Of a stretch of 64,000 nt of DNA, positions 1 to 12,668 are shown piece after piece. A program made the translations under genes and the position numbers. Every line of letters begins with the position of its first letter. The first letter of the stretch is position 1. The notes beneath the pieces were generated by a model. The model had not been told where the DNA came from and did no database searches. It saw nothing but the letters and a program-made list of their open reading frames with translations. The DNA comes from Cucumis sativus (lineage: Eukaryota > Streptophyta > Magnoliopsida > Cucurbitales > Cucurbitaceae), in the NCBI RefSeq assembly GCF_000004075.3, contig NC_026659.2, forward strand, positions 5,022,001 through 5,086,000, given 5' to 3'.

Positions 1-1500
1 GCCTCCTTTTCTTGGAACCTTTTTCGGTTGTGTGTTGTGTTTTTTAGTTTTTCTCTTGAGGAAAAAATAATTTGGTAAAGTTTGATTTCACCATGATTGA
101 AAATATATTTATTGTTCTCAAATTCAATTTAGAGTAGAGTTTGAATTTCTTGTTGTTAAGCTAACAAAAATGACAATCATCCAATTTAAAGAAAAAAACT
201 TGAAAACTGTAATTTTTCTAAAGAAAAATATAAGGTGAGCTTGAGATTTAAAGCACTAAAGTATTAGACTAAAATTATTAAATAAACGTTGGTGTGTAAC
301 CATTATCTGATGTATATAATGGTTTTACAACTAAAAATGTTTTGATAATTGCTCCAATCTTTTCATTTTGCAAATCTAGTTTAAACAAAAACACAAAAGC
401 AAACCCCAAACAAGTTCTTGCTTAATAATTAATTAAACCAAATAATTTGACTATTTTTAAAACAAACTTTTGGCCTCCAGTTTTGGTGTAGTTAGAATTT
501 GGACAATTTTACACTGAAAAGTTTTTAGTTTTGTTTCAAAATTTACACTTTTTTAACTCTGAATTTCTCACTATCTTTCAGTTGATATTGTGAAGTTGTC
601 TATTAATTGACTTAAAAGAAATACATGAATTACAATTGATGTAGTTTTCACTGACTTTTCTAATACAATTAATATTAATTAAAAGATATAATATCATATC
701 ATAATTATTTTAAATTAATGACAAAGAAGAAACGGAATATTAGTTCTCATGTGTAGAAATTAATAAAAGATATAAGATAAAATATTGAAATCTAAGAACC
801 AAATAAAAACTAAAGTAAAGTTGCAACGTTCTCAAATCATAAAGTTATAAAAGAGAGCTTATAATTTTCGAAATCCAAAAGTGAAGAAAAAAAAACCTAG
901 ACCCAAAATTTTAAGCAATTCAATTGATTTGCAAAATAATTCAGCATATTTGTTGGATACTGATGCATCATTGTCGCTTAAGAATGTGAAGTTTAAGTAA
1001 AATTGAAATCTAAACTACTACCTCCTCCTTCTTCCCTAACGTTCAAAACATTTCATTGGATTAAACCACCCAAAACACATCAAAGATTTTTGGTATCAAA
1101 GCTCACTTGAAAATTCAAAGTTGAGACTGCCGGTAAAAGAACACGTCTTACCTATAATACTCTTAAAGTTGGAAGTTCGATTTGCAGCCTCATTCAAAAG
1201 AAAAAAGGAGGATTTTGAGTGGTTTTTGGTTTTTGGTAATTACCATCTCTTTGACCACCAATGCTGCAAGCTCCATGATGCCAAACAAAAAAACACAATG
1301 ATCTGATACAAAATGTCAATAATTATCGAACAATGATGGTTCCATTCCACCTCATCCATCACTTTCATTCGATTCAACTCCCTCCATTTAAAATACCCAA
1401 AGTAAGCATACTACACTTAACATACCAAGTGCTTTACTAGCAAACTTTTTGATTCTGTACATTACTCAGCAAAGATAATACAAAATAATAGTAAGTACAT
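1..1500. other. AT-rich intergenic sequence, no gene seen
   Basis: No open frame here looks like a conserved protein. The sequence is strongly AT-rich with homopolymer runs. The right part probably lies beyond the 3' end of GNOM, whose transcript should run leftward past its stop codon at 1969; the exact polyadenylation site cannot be placed by eye. Confidence 0.5.
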
Positions 1501-1968
1501 GCTTCATTCAAGGATGAATGACAATATGCTTCCAGAATTCGGAATGTTAACGAAAGAGAAAAGACAAAAGATTGAAATCTATGCCTAATCATACGAGGAT
1601 ACGTATAACAACACTAACAAACATCATGGTTTAGAATGAGACTAAAATTCAACTCTGAGAACTCTGTGATCAAGAATTGTAGAATATAGAAGAAGAAACG
1701 CCTCTCCAAAAGAGATGAAAGCCTGGAAGTTCATAAAGCATACCTGGGGTGGTTCCGGGACACAAATTTACTTCATAACCATCCCTCTAATTGTAACAAA
1801 GGAGGCTCCAAGTATAGATTTGAAGTGCCCTATCTCCATTCTGTAAATTTAAGATTATCTGGATGGATACAGACTAATTCTAGACAAAAAAATTTAATCC
1901 TCATGGTCAAGTATATGCATTGCGACATCACTTGCCGAAAGAAGCTGAGATTTCTGTTTGAATAAACC

Positions 1969-4900
1969 CTACCCTCCAGTTCCAGCATTGTCGGATGCTA
2001 CCTTTTCAGTTGAAGAAACAGAGTTTGCTTCACTAGAAGTTAGACCACCTTTTTCACCCTGACCAAGTACACGGTTGGAATCTTGATCGGGGAAGACTTC
2101 CGATTGCAACGAGGGAGAAATGTTATTTACATGCAACCATGTGAGTTCCCACAGGCTATCTCCACCTAGAGCACTCCTCTGAACTAGCACCCCCTTAGTT
2201 TTCATAACAAGCAAGTTATTCTTGAGAAGTTCAGGCACCAACTCCTGAAGCTTCTCACTTCTTTTTCCTCTAACTTTAGCTTTTGCATACTTTTCCATTC
2301 GACTAAGAACACCAAGCCATAGCTTGCAGAAGGTTGTTAATTGAGAAAGATCCTGGAGCAACAGTAAGAACACTTTTGACAAGAGTTTCATGGCAAGGAT
2401 CAGCGTGCCTTCCATGTTTCTGTAATCTTTCTGAGAGTGTCCTTGTGCAATTTCTAATAAATCGTCAAGCATTGTGAAGATCACGAGATCAAAACACTGT
2501 AACCACAAATCATGTGGAAGGTTGATTTCATCAACACCTGTCAAGCACTTTTGCAATGACAATAGAGCCTGGTTCCTAACCTCCTCCCTTTGGTCCAAGC
2601 AAATTTTTCTCAACCCTTGCACAAGCCTCAGCCACATGTCTCCAATATCTTGTGACATTTTAATGGCTTCCTCCTCCCTTGCAGCTTCCTTACCCTCCTT
2701 AGCCCACCGTCCTAAACAATCAACAGATCCAGCCATAAGATCCAATGCACGCAAAGAGCGTTCCGCCTGTCCAACACGAGACTCAGCAAATTGCCTTGAG
2801 GCATCAATACAGAGGGTATAATTTGCTGGCAACAAGTGAGCACCGTCGGACACAATGAAGAGTAGAGCATCAAATCCTGCCTCAGAAGCCTCTGGATGTC
2901 GAGCTGTAATGGATAGTAGGGATGTTATTGTACGCCATCCTGATGGAGATCTAATATGAGAAGCATTTGCTTTCACTAGACGACTGACTTCCTGTGTAAT
3001 TTGCTCACAGTATGCATCTGCTACCCGAGCATCTAGCTTCAAGACAAGTTGTAGAGATCTCAAAAGTTCATCAGCAAGGTTCTCTTTATAAGGAAGCAAG
3101 CGCTGGCAAATCCGAAGAAGTCCGAAAACAGCTTTCTCCACCAGAGCACAGGGCATGACAGTTGACTGGACAATGTTAGATATATGATCATACACACCAG
3201 GCCAAAGAAGCACAATTCTATCTCGGTTATTCAAGGTAATGGCAATCAACAATTCCAGACAGAAGACTGCTGTATCTTCATCCTCAGGAGAGCTGTTCCC
3301 TTTCTGGGGCCGTCCTGCAGCCCATATCAGTGCTTGTGCCAGCTGTAACAGAGATTCAGCCTGTAGAAACTTGCTCTCTGTAAAAATGCTGTCAATATTG
3401 CACTTTTGAATGGTTTGAAGGGTGCGCTGATGAGCAGCAAGTTGTTGTTCGGTGGGCTGTGACCTTGGCTCCTCACTGTCAAGAGATAAGAGCTGACTGA
3501 ACCGACCCATTAGACCTGAGGATCTCTTGGGAGTTCCAATTGACTGTATATGTGCAGCAGATAAAGAACTCGTAAGAGGCTTTCCATGCCCAGCGTCAGC
3601 AGAAAGTTCTGATTCATCAGCTGCATCACTGGCCACACGAGCTGGTAAAAGACCAAGCTTGTGCAATCGCAAGATGCAATCAAGGATGTTTCTCCAACCT
3701 GTGCGAATGAAGTCACCATACCTGTTGGCTATGGTGAAAACGGTCATAGTAGCCATCCTAGCTTTTGTATCATCACCAAATGCCAGCACAGGCTCCTCAA
3801 CAGATGATGGGTTCATGAGGGTTGTGAACTTGCAGAGGGACACAACAAGATCGTCAAGTACATCTTCAAGGTGATGGCATGCAGAGATCTTTGCAACAGC
3901 TAAGAATCCATCAATACATGTTTGATAGACTTCTTCATGTTCTGCATGATCAAATACCACAGATATAGCAGCAATTGTTGGCCCTGACATTATAGCAAAC
4001 ATATCACGATCAAGATAGGCTTTAGAATCAGACACGATGAATGGAGAGGATTTCTTAGATTTATGCATCAGATCTATCCATCGGCTTGGGGTCATTTCAG
4101 GAAAACCATTTCCTTGCTCCGGAGTAGTACGAATCTCATTCTTACAGATTGAGTGATACAATTCAGAGAGGAAATCTCGTGGAAGATCATTGCCTCCATT
4201 TATGTGCCTGCTATTCCGAATGAAATCTTCTTCCGTCATCTTCTTTTTCACTTGAACATTGTGCTGATCTGTATTCAACATTATAAGTGAATAAGAAAGT
4301 AGAAGAGCAGCATCCTTATTTACAAGAATTTGAGGCGACTGTTCATAATATCTCTCAGAGAATGCCTCAAGCACCCTTTGTATCTTCTGTGATTCTCCAG
4401 GGAGTCGAAAAGTTTCCAAAAACAGCCGCAAAGCAGTATCCAAATTCATGTCCTGAAAATCAAAAGTCCAAGCAAATTCATGAAGAACCTGGACACAAAA
4501 CTCATCATGATTTCCAAGGAAGTCCCCAACCAGATTTTTATCCAAACCAGCAGTGTACCTGAAAAAGCATGCTACACTCTTGGGATCAAGTTTATCAGGC
4601 AAGAGATGGGTTCCTTGAAGGAACTCCAGTCCTTTCTTGGGATCACGATTAAAGTGATCGGCTCCAATCATCAAACGTCTCTTAATGTACTTTTTCCTTC
4701 TCACAAATGGAACCCATTGAGTAGGATCACTGTAATTTTCACATTTAACCATCCAGAAAGGAGTATATTCCTCAAGGTTCACAGGAGTATTTTCTAGTCC
4801 AGCTCCATTACCAATCCTCTCCGCCATTCCTTGTATAACGGCAATGAGACCATCCAAAGCAAGGATATGCATTGAAGACAAAGGACAATTAACTGGAAAA

Positions 4901-7616
4901 GCACTCTTGGACAGAAGATTAGCAAGATCTTCAAAGACATTACTGCAAGTTATGTCACAGTCTAAGTTTGCATACATCTCCACCATAAAGGTTTTCTGCC
5001 TACAGAAATCAACAAGAGCCTCCATGGCAACCTCCTGCTGCTGATATGAAGCCCCATACCTGCTCTGGGCAAGCCTCAAAATCACACATGAAAAGAAAGC
5101 CTCAAGCTGCAACTTCAGCTCAGTGCGCAGATGGTGGTAGAGATTGAGAACAATGCTACAAACCATTGAAAGGATTAGCGAGCTTGTTGACAAACCAAAT
5201 TGCATAAGGTTTCGAAATAATTCATCTTGGATTAAACTCAATAGCCTAGGGTGATGGCGGAAGGATGGGCCACCCAACTCTATTGCTGAATTTATCAATC
5301 CCAAGGCAAAGAGAGGAACATCTTCATCAAAAGCCATGGTATTTGACCTAGCTCCCAACTCCATATGCTCAACTAGATTTAACAATGAACAGAGGAATCG
5401 GAAAATTTCCACCATGCAGGGGACCCCATAAGGTTCATTCATAAGATGAAAGTCAAATGGAACCGTATCCTTCGCACTACCATCCTCAAGTAAATTTTCC
5501 TCCATTCCAGTTGCCATCAGACCTGATGAAGGATTAGAGTCAAAATTGTTGGATGATGATTGACCATCAAATTCATGGCCCACGTTGCCATTCTCCAGAA
5601 GCCTGTTTCCAAGCACATAGTCATCATTAGCCCCCCGGCCAGCCTGAACAAGAGAATAAATTTCATAAATTATTTTAACAATTTTGTACTAATTTTTGCC
5701 AAAGAGCAACTTGATAATTTCAATATCAAAATAAATAATGTGAGGAGTCATTCTAAATGTAAGAAACATTAACAAAAACATAAAAATGCAAAACCTTGTA
5801 TTGTGGACAAAAATTATTTTTGCTAGATAATTTTTTTTAAAAAACAGAAACAAAAACAAAAACAAAAAGATGTATCCATCAACTTTCACTTTCTCTTAGA
5901 CAAATTCTAACGCTCATTATCAACATCATCGTCAACGTGACTAATAGGAGTACCTAAACTTTAGCACTTATATGCATATATATAAATACGACACATATAT
6001 GGATAAGAAATAATTTCATTGATCGAATGAAATACCCAAGATATCCAAGGGTACAAAAGGTGATCACTTTATATAATTTAGGACCAAAATTTCAAAGAAA
6101 GTGAGCAAAACAGCTTCTTTGAAATTTTGACTCCACTCAGCCTTGCAAAAAAAATAAGCATAACAGCTTCTTTAGGAGACCCAAAATTGCAAAGAAGCTG
6201 TTATGCGTTTTTTCTTTTTCTTTTTTTGCAAGGCTGACGCAGTCAACGATCCAACTCATAAGAATGGGCAGATATCTCTCAATGTAAAAAAACTTTTCTT
6301 CCAATCTAATGGCATTTAATCACAGTTGTCCACAGAACATGAGCGCAAAGATAAAAATGACAGCAAGTACATTCTTTACCAAATTTCACTACTTATGACC
6401 TCAGTAATTGACATGGAACCAAGATGAAACACTGACGGTTAACACTGAAGATCCAACATTGTAAGTATATGTTTATTACCCAACAAAACTAAAAACTAAA
6501 CTGAGAAACCTGTAAACCGTGACCATGGTGCAACAGCTATCTCATACTTATAATAAAGAAAACCCAATCTTGATAAAAGCATCACAGATAAATGAAAAAT
6601 ATCACGTTCACTTTAGTCTTCAAAGGAGATTAAATTTAAAATGAAAAGGATATAACCAGTATTTCATACCCAGAGAGATATAGTAAGGGAACTTCAACTG
6701 AAAGAAAAAAGATACATACCATAAGGTAAACTTCAACTGAAAAAAAAATATATACTATAAGGTAAAGTAAAACTACCGTGCACAAAATGATAAATTTCTT
6801 TTCCATTAAGCTTCATCACACATCTAACTATCCCACGGTTTAAAATGTAGCTATTGAGAAATGCAGAGAATAAATTAGTACCTCCTGTTTGCTGGAACTG
6901 TTGCCATTGACCAGTGCACGTTCTGTGGTATTGATTTCTGAAAGATGTGAAAAGATACACCTAACAAGCTCATGAACTGTGTGGCGAGCTATCCGTTGCA
7001 ATAGCTCACCCTTGGTGGCTGCTTGATGCACTATGCGGAAACACGTATTAACAATTGTGCAGACATGCTGATTGCTCAACATAATGGATGCCTTACTTTT
7101 CATACAAGCAAGAAGGACCTGAAGTATTTTCATCAGGACCATTTCTTCTGATGCAGGATCTGTTAACTCAAATCTACAACAGGTAACAGCATCAACTATC
7201 AAGTGAACAGAGTCTCCAGCGTTCACAGTATTTTGATCAATCATGTCAAGAGTTAAAATCTTGTACACAGAGGATAAAGCAACCCCAGTAATAGGTGCCC
7301 CAGTTTCATCCGATCGAACTACATCTAAAAATGGTTGAAGATACACAGCAGGGTTGATTGTATGCCACGGATGCTGCCATGAATATATCTGTTTCCTTAA
7401 TGATTTCAGTGATTGAATTAAAGAGTGCTCCAATTGATCATCACCTGACATATATCGACCTCCCCATCTTACATTTCTTCTCATAACTGCCAATACAGCA
7501 CCAATTTCTGAATTAATCATGCAAGCCAATGCAGTTTTATTTGTATATGTGACATCACACTCCTCAGGTTCTTCCTCAATTGCATTGATTCCAGTTTGCA
7601 GCTTCAGGCGCCCCAT
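1969..7616 (-). CDS. GNOM: GNOM-type ARF guanine-nucleotide exchange factor
   Basis: Two coding exons on the minus strand, 7616-6882 and 5643-1969, joined in phase 0 across a 1238-bp GT-AG intron. They give about 1469 residues (Arabidopsis GNOM has 1451). The start is set at MGRLKL rather than the Met seven codons upstream, because known GNOM proteins begin there. The order seen is an N-terminal DCB region, the HUS box around NLDCDITC, and a SEC7 domain with the catalytic-glutamate motif FRLPGE and the segment SYSLIMLNTDQHN, followed by long HDS regions to a Ser/Gly-rich tail. The family activates ARF GTPases by GDP/GTP exchange on endosomal/Golgi membranes and drives polar PIN recycling. The Met in SLIMLNTD matches the brefeldin-A-sensitive GNOM form; GNL1 has Leu there. 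I see no frameshift or internal stop. Confidence 0.95.
5644..6881 (-). other. GNOM coding intron
   Basis: The donor follows CAG-GAG with GTACTA (6881-6880), and the acceptor is TTGTTCAG (ends 5644). The intron divides the DCB-encoding first exon from the rest of the protein, at the poorly conserved linker after SSSKQE. It is AT-rich and no other gene is visible in it. Confidence 0.85.
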
Positions 7617-8380
7617 CTTTGGATATGTTCCCTTCACCGTACTAAAGTTTGTTGAGTACTGTGAGAAGATTGAGTAGAAACCTTGCTAACTTGAGCAATC
7701 GCTGCTTAAGTGGAGAAGAGAAACATATTTATTAGCAATTCAAAATTCAACGAGCCCTAAATTAAAAGTTGGCATAAGAACTCCAGCTAAAATTTTCCTA
7801 GAAAGAAAAGATGTACTAGCACAGTTCCAAATTTAAAATTTCCCTAATCAATTTGAAAAATTAGATAACCCATCAAAGTTAAAATTTAAGTTCCACTAAC
7901 CAAATGAATAATAGATTGACTTCATATTTATAAGTTTCATTATAATAAAGATATCATTCCATAAACCACATCCCACAAAGATTGACGGGAGCAATCACGC
8001 TAGAAGACGGCTCATTTCAAGGAAGTAGATGTCTAAAAACTGTTTTTTGTTGTTCATAATAGGAAGTTCATGCTTTTCTATATTTTATTTTTTTAAGGTA
8101 AGAAATCAAACATTTATGAAGAAAAAGGAAAGAATTTACGAAGGCACTAGAAAAAGAAAAAAAAAAGACACCTAAACTAGCTACAAGAACTGGTTCTAGT
8201 TCAAAAGAATTAAACTAAGCTGATAAATACAGAAAGACCGATTAGCATTACATAAAGACAGCCTCTAACCTCTAAAAATTCGGCTATTCCTTTCAAGACA
8301 CATCCTACAAAATAGCACCCAAAAAAACAAACTAACAACAATAGCAATAACAAACAAACCACAAGTTCTTCCTTTATGAC

Positions 8381-8451
8381 TGTTGGTGATATATAATTAA
8401 TTTTGCCTTCAACCACTAACTTAAACTTTTGGATGAATTGATGGTTTAATA
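8381..8451 (+). repeat. 5' LTR of the TRIM
   Basis: 71-bp left terminal repeat, starting with TG and ending just before the primer-binding site. Its end reads TAATA rather than the canonical CA, probably by decay. Confidence 0.8.
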
Positions 8452-8649
8452 TGGTATCAGAGCAGGAGGTCCATCAAGGTCTTGTGTTCAAGCCTTTGCA
8501 TTGTCGTTTCCTCCCCAATTAAAATCAATTTCCACTTATTGTTCCTTTCAATGTTTCAAGCCCACAAGTACACAAGTGAGGTAAAATTGATTCCCACTTG
8601 TTGGGCCTTTCAAATATTTCAAGCGATCAAGCCCACAAGTGAGGGGAAG

Positions 8650-8720
8650 TGTTGGTGATATATAATTAAATTTGCCTTCAACCATCAGCTTAAGTTTTTT
8701 TATGAATTGGTGGTTTAATA
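8650..8720 (+). repeat. 3' LTR of the TRIM
   Basis: 71-bp right terminal repeat, same length as the left one, directly after the purine tract. By-eye alignment shows about nine substitutions and no indel against the 5' LTR, so the insertion is not recent. Confidence 0.8.
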
Positions 8721-10894
8721 ATGGCAAAAGAGAGAGTTCATCAAAACCTCCTCCACAATCGAGCAACAGTCCCTATCACACGTCACAACAACTCCAAACA
8801 GCCTAAAAGACTGACGCACAGGAAACAAACAAATAGGTAGCTCCTCCACATATTCCTATTGATGACAAAGTAAACACCACTGAAAACACATCACTAAGGA
8901 TGAATGTTGTTGGACAATATCCTGGATGTTCACTCTACCATGTAAAACTTATGGAGCAAAGGACTGCACTTTCTTAAGGTCTGCACCTTCCTAATAGAGG
9001 AAAGACCAAGGTGTTGGTGAAACTCAAAATTATGCTAGATCTAAGATTACATGGAAAAGAACCGACCACAACCATCAGTAGTCAATAATCATAAACATCA
9101 GAATGATCCTCTGTGCAAGCCAGATGAAAAGTCTGCAAAAGGGTAGGAGACAGGAATAGTATTGAGTTTGCTTTAGCCTTGAGTTCCAGAAGTCCGCATT
9201 CTTTCTTAATTTCTTTCTGATTATATAACAAAATCTCAAGTTACTAGAAACATGAGTCAAGTATAACACCACGAAAAACTTGGGAGCATACTCATCCATG
9301 AAAGTGCAACTTATTGGGTAAATTGATTGATGTCTCAAGCAATAATCTAAGAGTGTGGAATGTAAAGTTTGGGCCATCATGTCTTTCTTCTTAAAAGAAA
9401 CAACAAAGTTTGGACAGTAGGGGATGGGTCAGAGCGGGGATGAGAAAATCGCAAAGAAATGTAACTATTGAAATAGGCAACAAAACCTACTTGTTTTATC
9501 AGAAACTTCACCGGGAATTTTTTCATCATTTAACCTAGCACAAAGTGCATCGACTAAGAACTTTTTTGTGTCAATAAGTCTACACTCTCATTAATCGTAA
9601 TTGTAGTCGTCTTGGCAATGGCTGGAAACACGAACAACAATTTAAGAATGGATAAAGGAGAAAGAGAAAAATAGCACCCAAACTCGAAATTTGATGTAAA
9701 ATCTGATAAACCTTTGAAATACCCACCTTCATTTTTGCTCTCCAATATTCATATTTCAAATTTCATAACGGGAACACTTTTGAGAGCTATAATACGAATC
9801 TTGTATCTACAACGAGGAAAAGGGTACACAACCTTGTATATGGATCCAAATTCCACACACAAATTCGAGAAATCCAACAAATGCAACCTGACGCACACTA
9901 AATTATCATAGTTAAGCCCGTAAAAAAGAAAGTGTCAAATTACATCCGTGTCAACTAGAGGGAGGGTTGTTGGCAATTGAATAGAGTACGTTATAGTAAC
10001 TTCCTGAGCAACCCAGCAAGCGGTAATGAAGGAGAACAAAAGAGAATCCTACTCGATCACTCCGGCCACATAGATGTACAAGGAAATGTCTGTATACAAA
10101 TGAAACACAGAAATGGAGGCCAAAGATCTAGAAAGATACGAATTACCTGTAATGCGTAGAGGAGCAAAGCCGGTCAACACAGACAGGAAGAAAAGCAGAG
10201 ATCTAGGGAGAGATTAAAGAGCTTCACTTTTGGCAGTGTAAACTTGATCTGCCATCCATGGCCTAGATGCAAATCAAAACGAGAAATGCCTAGTAAACAA
10301 GAAATCTTGCATAAACTAGGAATTATCAAACTGAACATGGATCCAGGGGGAATTAGAATTTACCTAGATCAGAAACAATTGGAAGACGAAATGAAGGAGA
10401 GGTGGCGTCGGAATGGGCACGGCCGGAACGGCGGTCGGTAAAGGGCGGGGGTGAGCCGTAAGGGAGGCGACGGCCGGCGAGGAGTGGGGGATCTCCGTTT
10501 TCGCGTCTACGACAGTGCGAGTGGAGGAGGGAAGGGAAATTCTGAAAGAAATGAAAGAAAGAAATTTTGAGAGAGAAAAAAAAAAACAATGGGAGTATGT
10601 GGAATATGAATTTACTATTTTTTATTATTTTTATTTTTATTTTTAAAGCTTGGATTGAATTTTTCACTCCTCAAATTTTTTAAATTTCCATACTATCTTA
10701 ACATATGATATAATCGATCAATTTTATTTATACAACAGTTTTTTAAAAAATACTTACATTATACCAAGGACAATCTCAAAAGCAACAAAAACTCACATGT
10801 CCACCGTGAAAATACAAAAAAATATCTTAGTCAACATGCGACTAATCGGTCATTCATATATTACCGTCTAAACGAATTATTTACGATCATTTAG

Positions 10895-11115
10895 GTCATT
10901 ATACACAATTGTGTAGTTTTTTTTAATGATGAAAAAAAATACTTCAAATCTAAACGATCATGTTGATCATACTAAACGATCGTGTTGACTATGGTAAATG
11001 ATTGTTTAGATCATATCAACACAATTATGTAATTCTTTTTAAGCAATGAAAAAAATGCTTCAAATTTAAACGGCCGCGTTGACAATGATAAACGATCATT
11101 TAGATCATGTCAAAA
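10895..11115. repeat. Imperfect tandem repeats of about 120 bp
   Basis: Two adjacent units share the order ACACAATTGTGTAG (or ACACAATTATGTAA), an AATGATGAAAAAAA-type stretch, CTTCAAATCTAAACGATCA-like blocks and TTTAGATCAT. The second unit lacks one internal AAACGATC-type subrepeat. No coding potential is seen. Confidence 0.5.
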
Positions 11116-11939
11116 TGATATTTAAAAGATCTTGAAATTTTCGAATATGAGGAATATAAAGTAGCTTCAAAAAATCTTGTCAACAACAGTGAACATGAAG
11201 TAGAATACTTAAATAGAAGAATAAATCAGTTAAAAATATAAGAAAGAAAATCTGGAAATAGAGAATGAATAAATGACAAAGAAGAAAAAAAGAAAAGTGA
11301 CGAATCTTCCACGATATTCAAAGGCAAATATGGAAATTATCAAAATATTGTACCAGGTTTTTCATGGGTTTTTGTTTTTTTGTTACACGTACCGTAAATA
11401 TTTGTGTGTTTCACTACATTTATGAAAATTAACTTTTATATAATATAAAAAAATGTATGTATTTAAAATTAACATTAATTGTTTAATACATATTCCTTCA
11501 TACGTCAATAATATTTACATGCATATTTCTATAGATTCGATAATTGTTCTGATCTTTGTTATTATTCTTGTGATTCCCAAAATTGTTTGGACGTTTGTTG
11601 AATCTTTTAACAACTTTAGAAAATTGTTTTGTAAACTTAGTTGTGGAACGTGTTACAGTTCATTATAACATTTTTCTATCTTGATAGAAAGTCCTTCATT
11701 GTTTATGGAGTGAAAGGCAACAACTTTTTCCTTTTTTTGTCTTCTGTCGTAATTGAGCATCTCAAAAGTGTGTAAAGATCCAAACAATTCATCAATTTTA
11801 ATATTTCAATGTCTTAACTTTCCTCTGTTGCAGTAACTTTCATATAAAAACGTCCAGGTAGAGATCTTAGAACTTTTCTAACAAGTTTTGACAAATTGTA
11901 AGAAATTAATATCACAGGTCACATATTGTACGAGATACT

Positions 11940-12420
11940 TGTTAGAATTTATGTCATAAAACTTGTAGTTTGTAATCATATTCTATTCAATAAAGTCGTT
12001 ATTTATACTTTAATCTTAAAGTTAATAAACTAAGGACTCAAGACTATTATTTAGTAAATTTGAACTTTATTGAACTTTAATCTTAAAGCTAATAAACTAA
12101 GGACTCGAGGCTTAATCTTAAAACTATGAACTCTTGTTCGCACGAGATTATTCTTAGATCTGCATAGGTGATGACAACTCATTAATGTTGGCTCATTAAA
12201 CCTCCCATTTCAGGGTAAGATTGGGTGAATAATTGGGGACATAAGGTACAAGACGTAATTCACTCCTACCAGAGTTAGTAGATAGGTTTCTCTTAATGAC
12301 TTAATCCAAGTCTTAAACAAGGGGCCCCACCCTCTAGTTGGCCCGAGAGAGATTCGGTTTAGTAGTTGAACCTTAAACCATTTGTTCAATAGCGAAAGTT
12401 GTGCAAAACTAAATGATAGG
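11940..12420 (+). mobile_element. LTR-like retrotransposon fragment (possible solo LTR)
   Basis: The segment begins TGTTAGAATTTATG, as many plant Copia LTRs do, and contains a polyadenylation-like AATAAAG. A duplicated block around AATCTTAAAGTTAATAAACT occurs at about 12007 and again at about 12073. It continues into a GC-richer stretch (CAAGGGGCCCCACC near 12320). I recognise the general style from plant LTRs but see no matching second LTR, binding site or coding region. The right boundary is not determined. Confidence 0.4.
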
Positions 12421-12472
12421 TGAAGAATTGGGCGAATAAGATGAAGAGATGGGGAACAGACGCGAAATCGGT

Positions 12473-12668
12473 GATTTGGCGGTGAAGAAATATCCGAAGA
12501 AGATGAGAGATGGGTTTCAAATGGAACAAAAAAAAATTAGGGTTTCAAATAGAACGAATGAAACTAAACTGATTTGGTCGTGAAGAAATATCCGAAGAAG
12601 ATGAAGAGACATGTTTCAAATTGAACAAAAATTTCTTAAGGTTTCAAATGTAACAAACAAAGCTAAAC
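12473..12668. repeat. Tandem duplication, unit about 98 bp
   Basis: Two adjacent units begin GATTTGGCGGTGAAGAAATA (12473) and GATTTGGTCGTGAAGAAATA (12571). Both continue through TATCCGAAGAAGATGA and GTTTCAAAT blocks and end in an ACTAAACTGAT or GCTAAACCGAT motif. They are diverged, and no coding function is apparent. Confidence 0.65.

Larger units (their letters stand above)
8381..8720 (+). mobile_element. TRIM: miniature LTR retroelement, complete
   Basis: Two 71-bp direct repeats, 8381-8451 and 8650-8720, both begin TGTTGGTGATATATAATTAA and differ at about nine positions. Immediately after the left repeat lies TGGTATCAGAGC (8452-8463), the usual plant primer-binding site complementary to the 3' end of initiator methionine tRNA. 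Immediately before the right repeat is a purine tract, GAGGGGAAG (8641-8649). The flanks ATGAC (8376-8380) and ATGGC (8721-8725) fit a 5-bp target duplication with one change. The ~200-bp interior codes for nothing visible. This is the structure of a terminal-repeat retrotransposon in miniature, mobilised by proteins supplied elsewhere. Confidence 0.85.
7617..10590 (-). other. Probable GNOM 5' leader with a long leader intron
   Basis: Upstream of the GNOM start, a good acceptor (TTCTCCACTTAAGCAG, ending at 7702) precedes 85 bases of likely leader, 7701-7617. A GC-rich stretch at about 10364-10590 on the minus strand reads like a first leader exon and ends in a donor, CTAG followed by GTAAAT at 10363. 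This predicts a leader intron of about 2.66 kb. A second possible donor (ATTACAG then GTAATT, near 10150) could mark an alternative leader exon. The TRIM at 8381-8720 lies inside this intron. The exon limits are inferred from splice-site appearance and composition only. Confidence 0.55.

Noticed and set aside
7617-7637. Upstream Met giving seven more residues to GNOM
   Set aside because: Known GNOM proteins start at MGRLKL; the extra residues are probably leader.
8452-8463. tRNA gene suggested by the TGGTATCAGAGC motif
   Set aside because: It is the primer-binding site of the TRIM, directly after an LTR; there is no tRNA cloverleaf.
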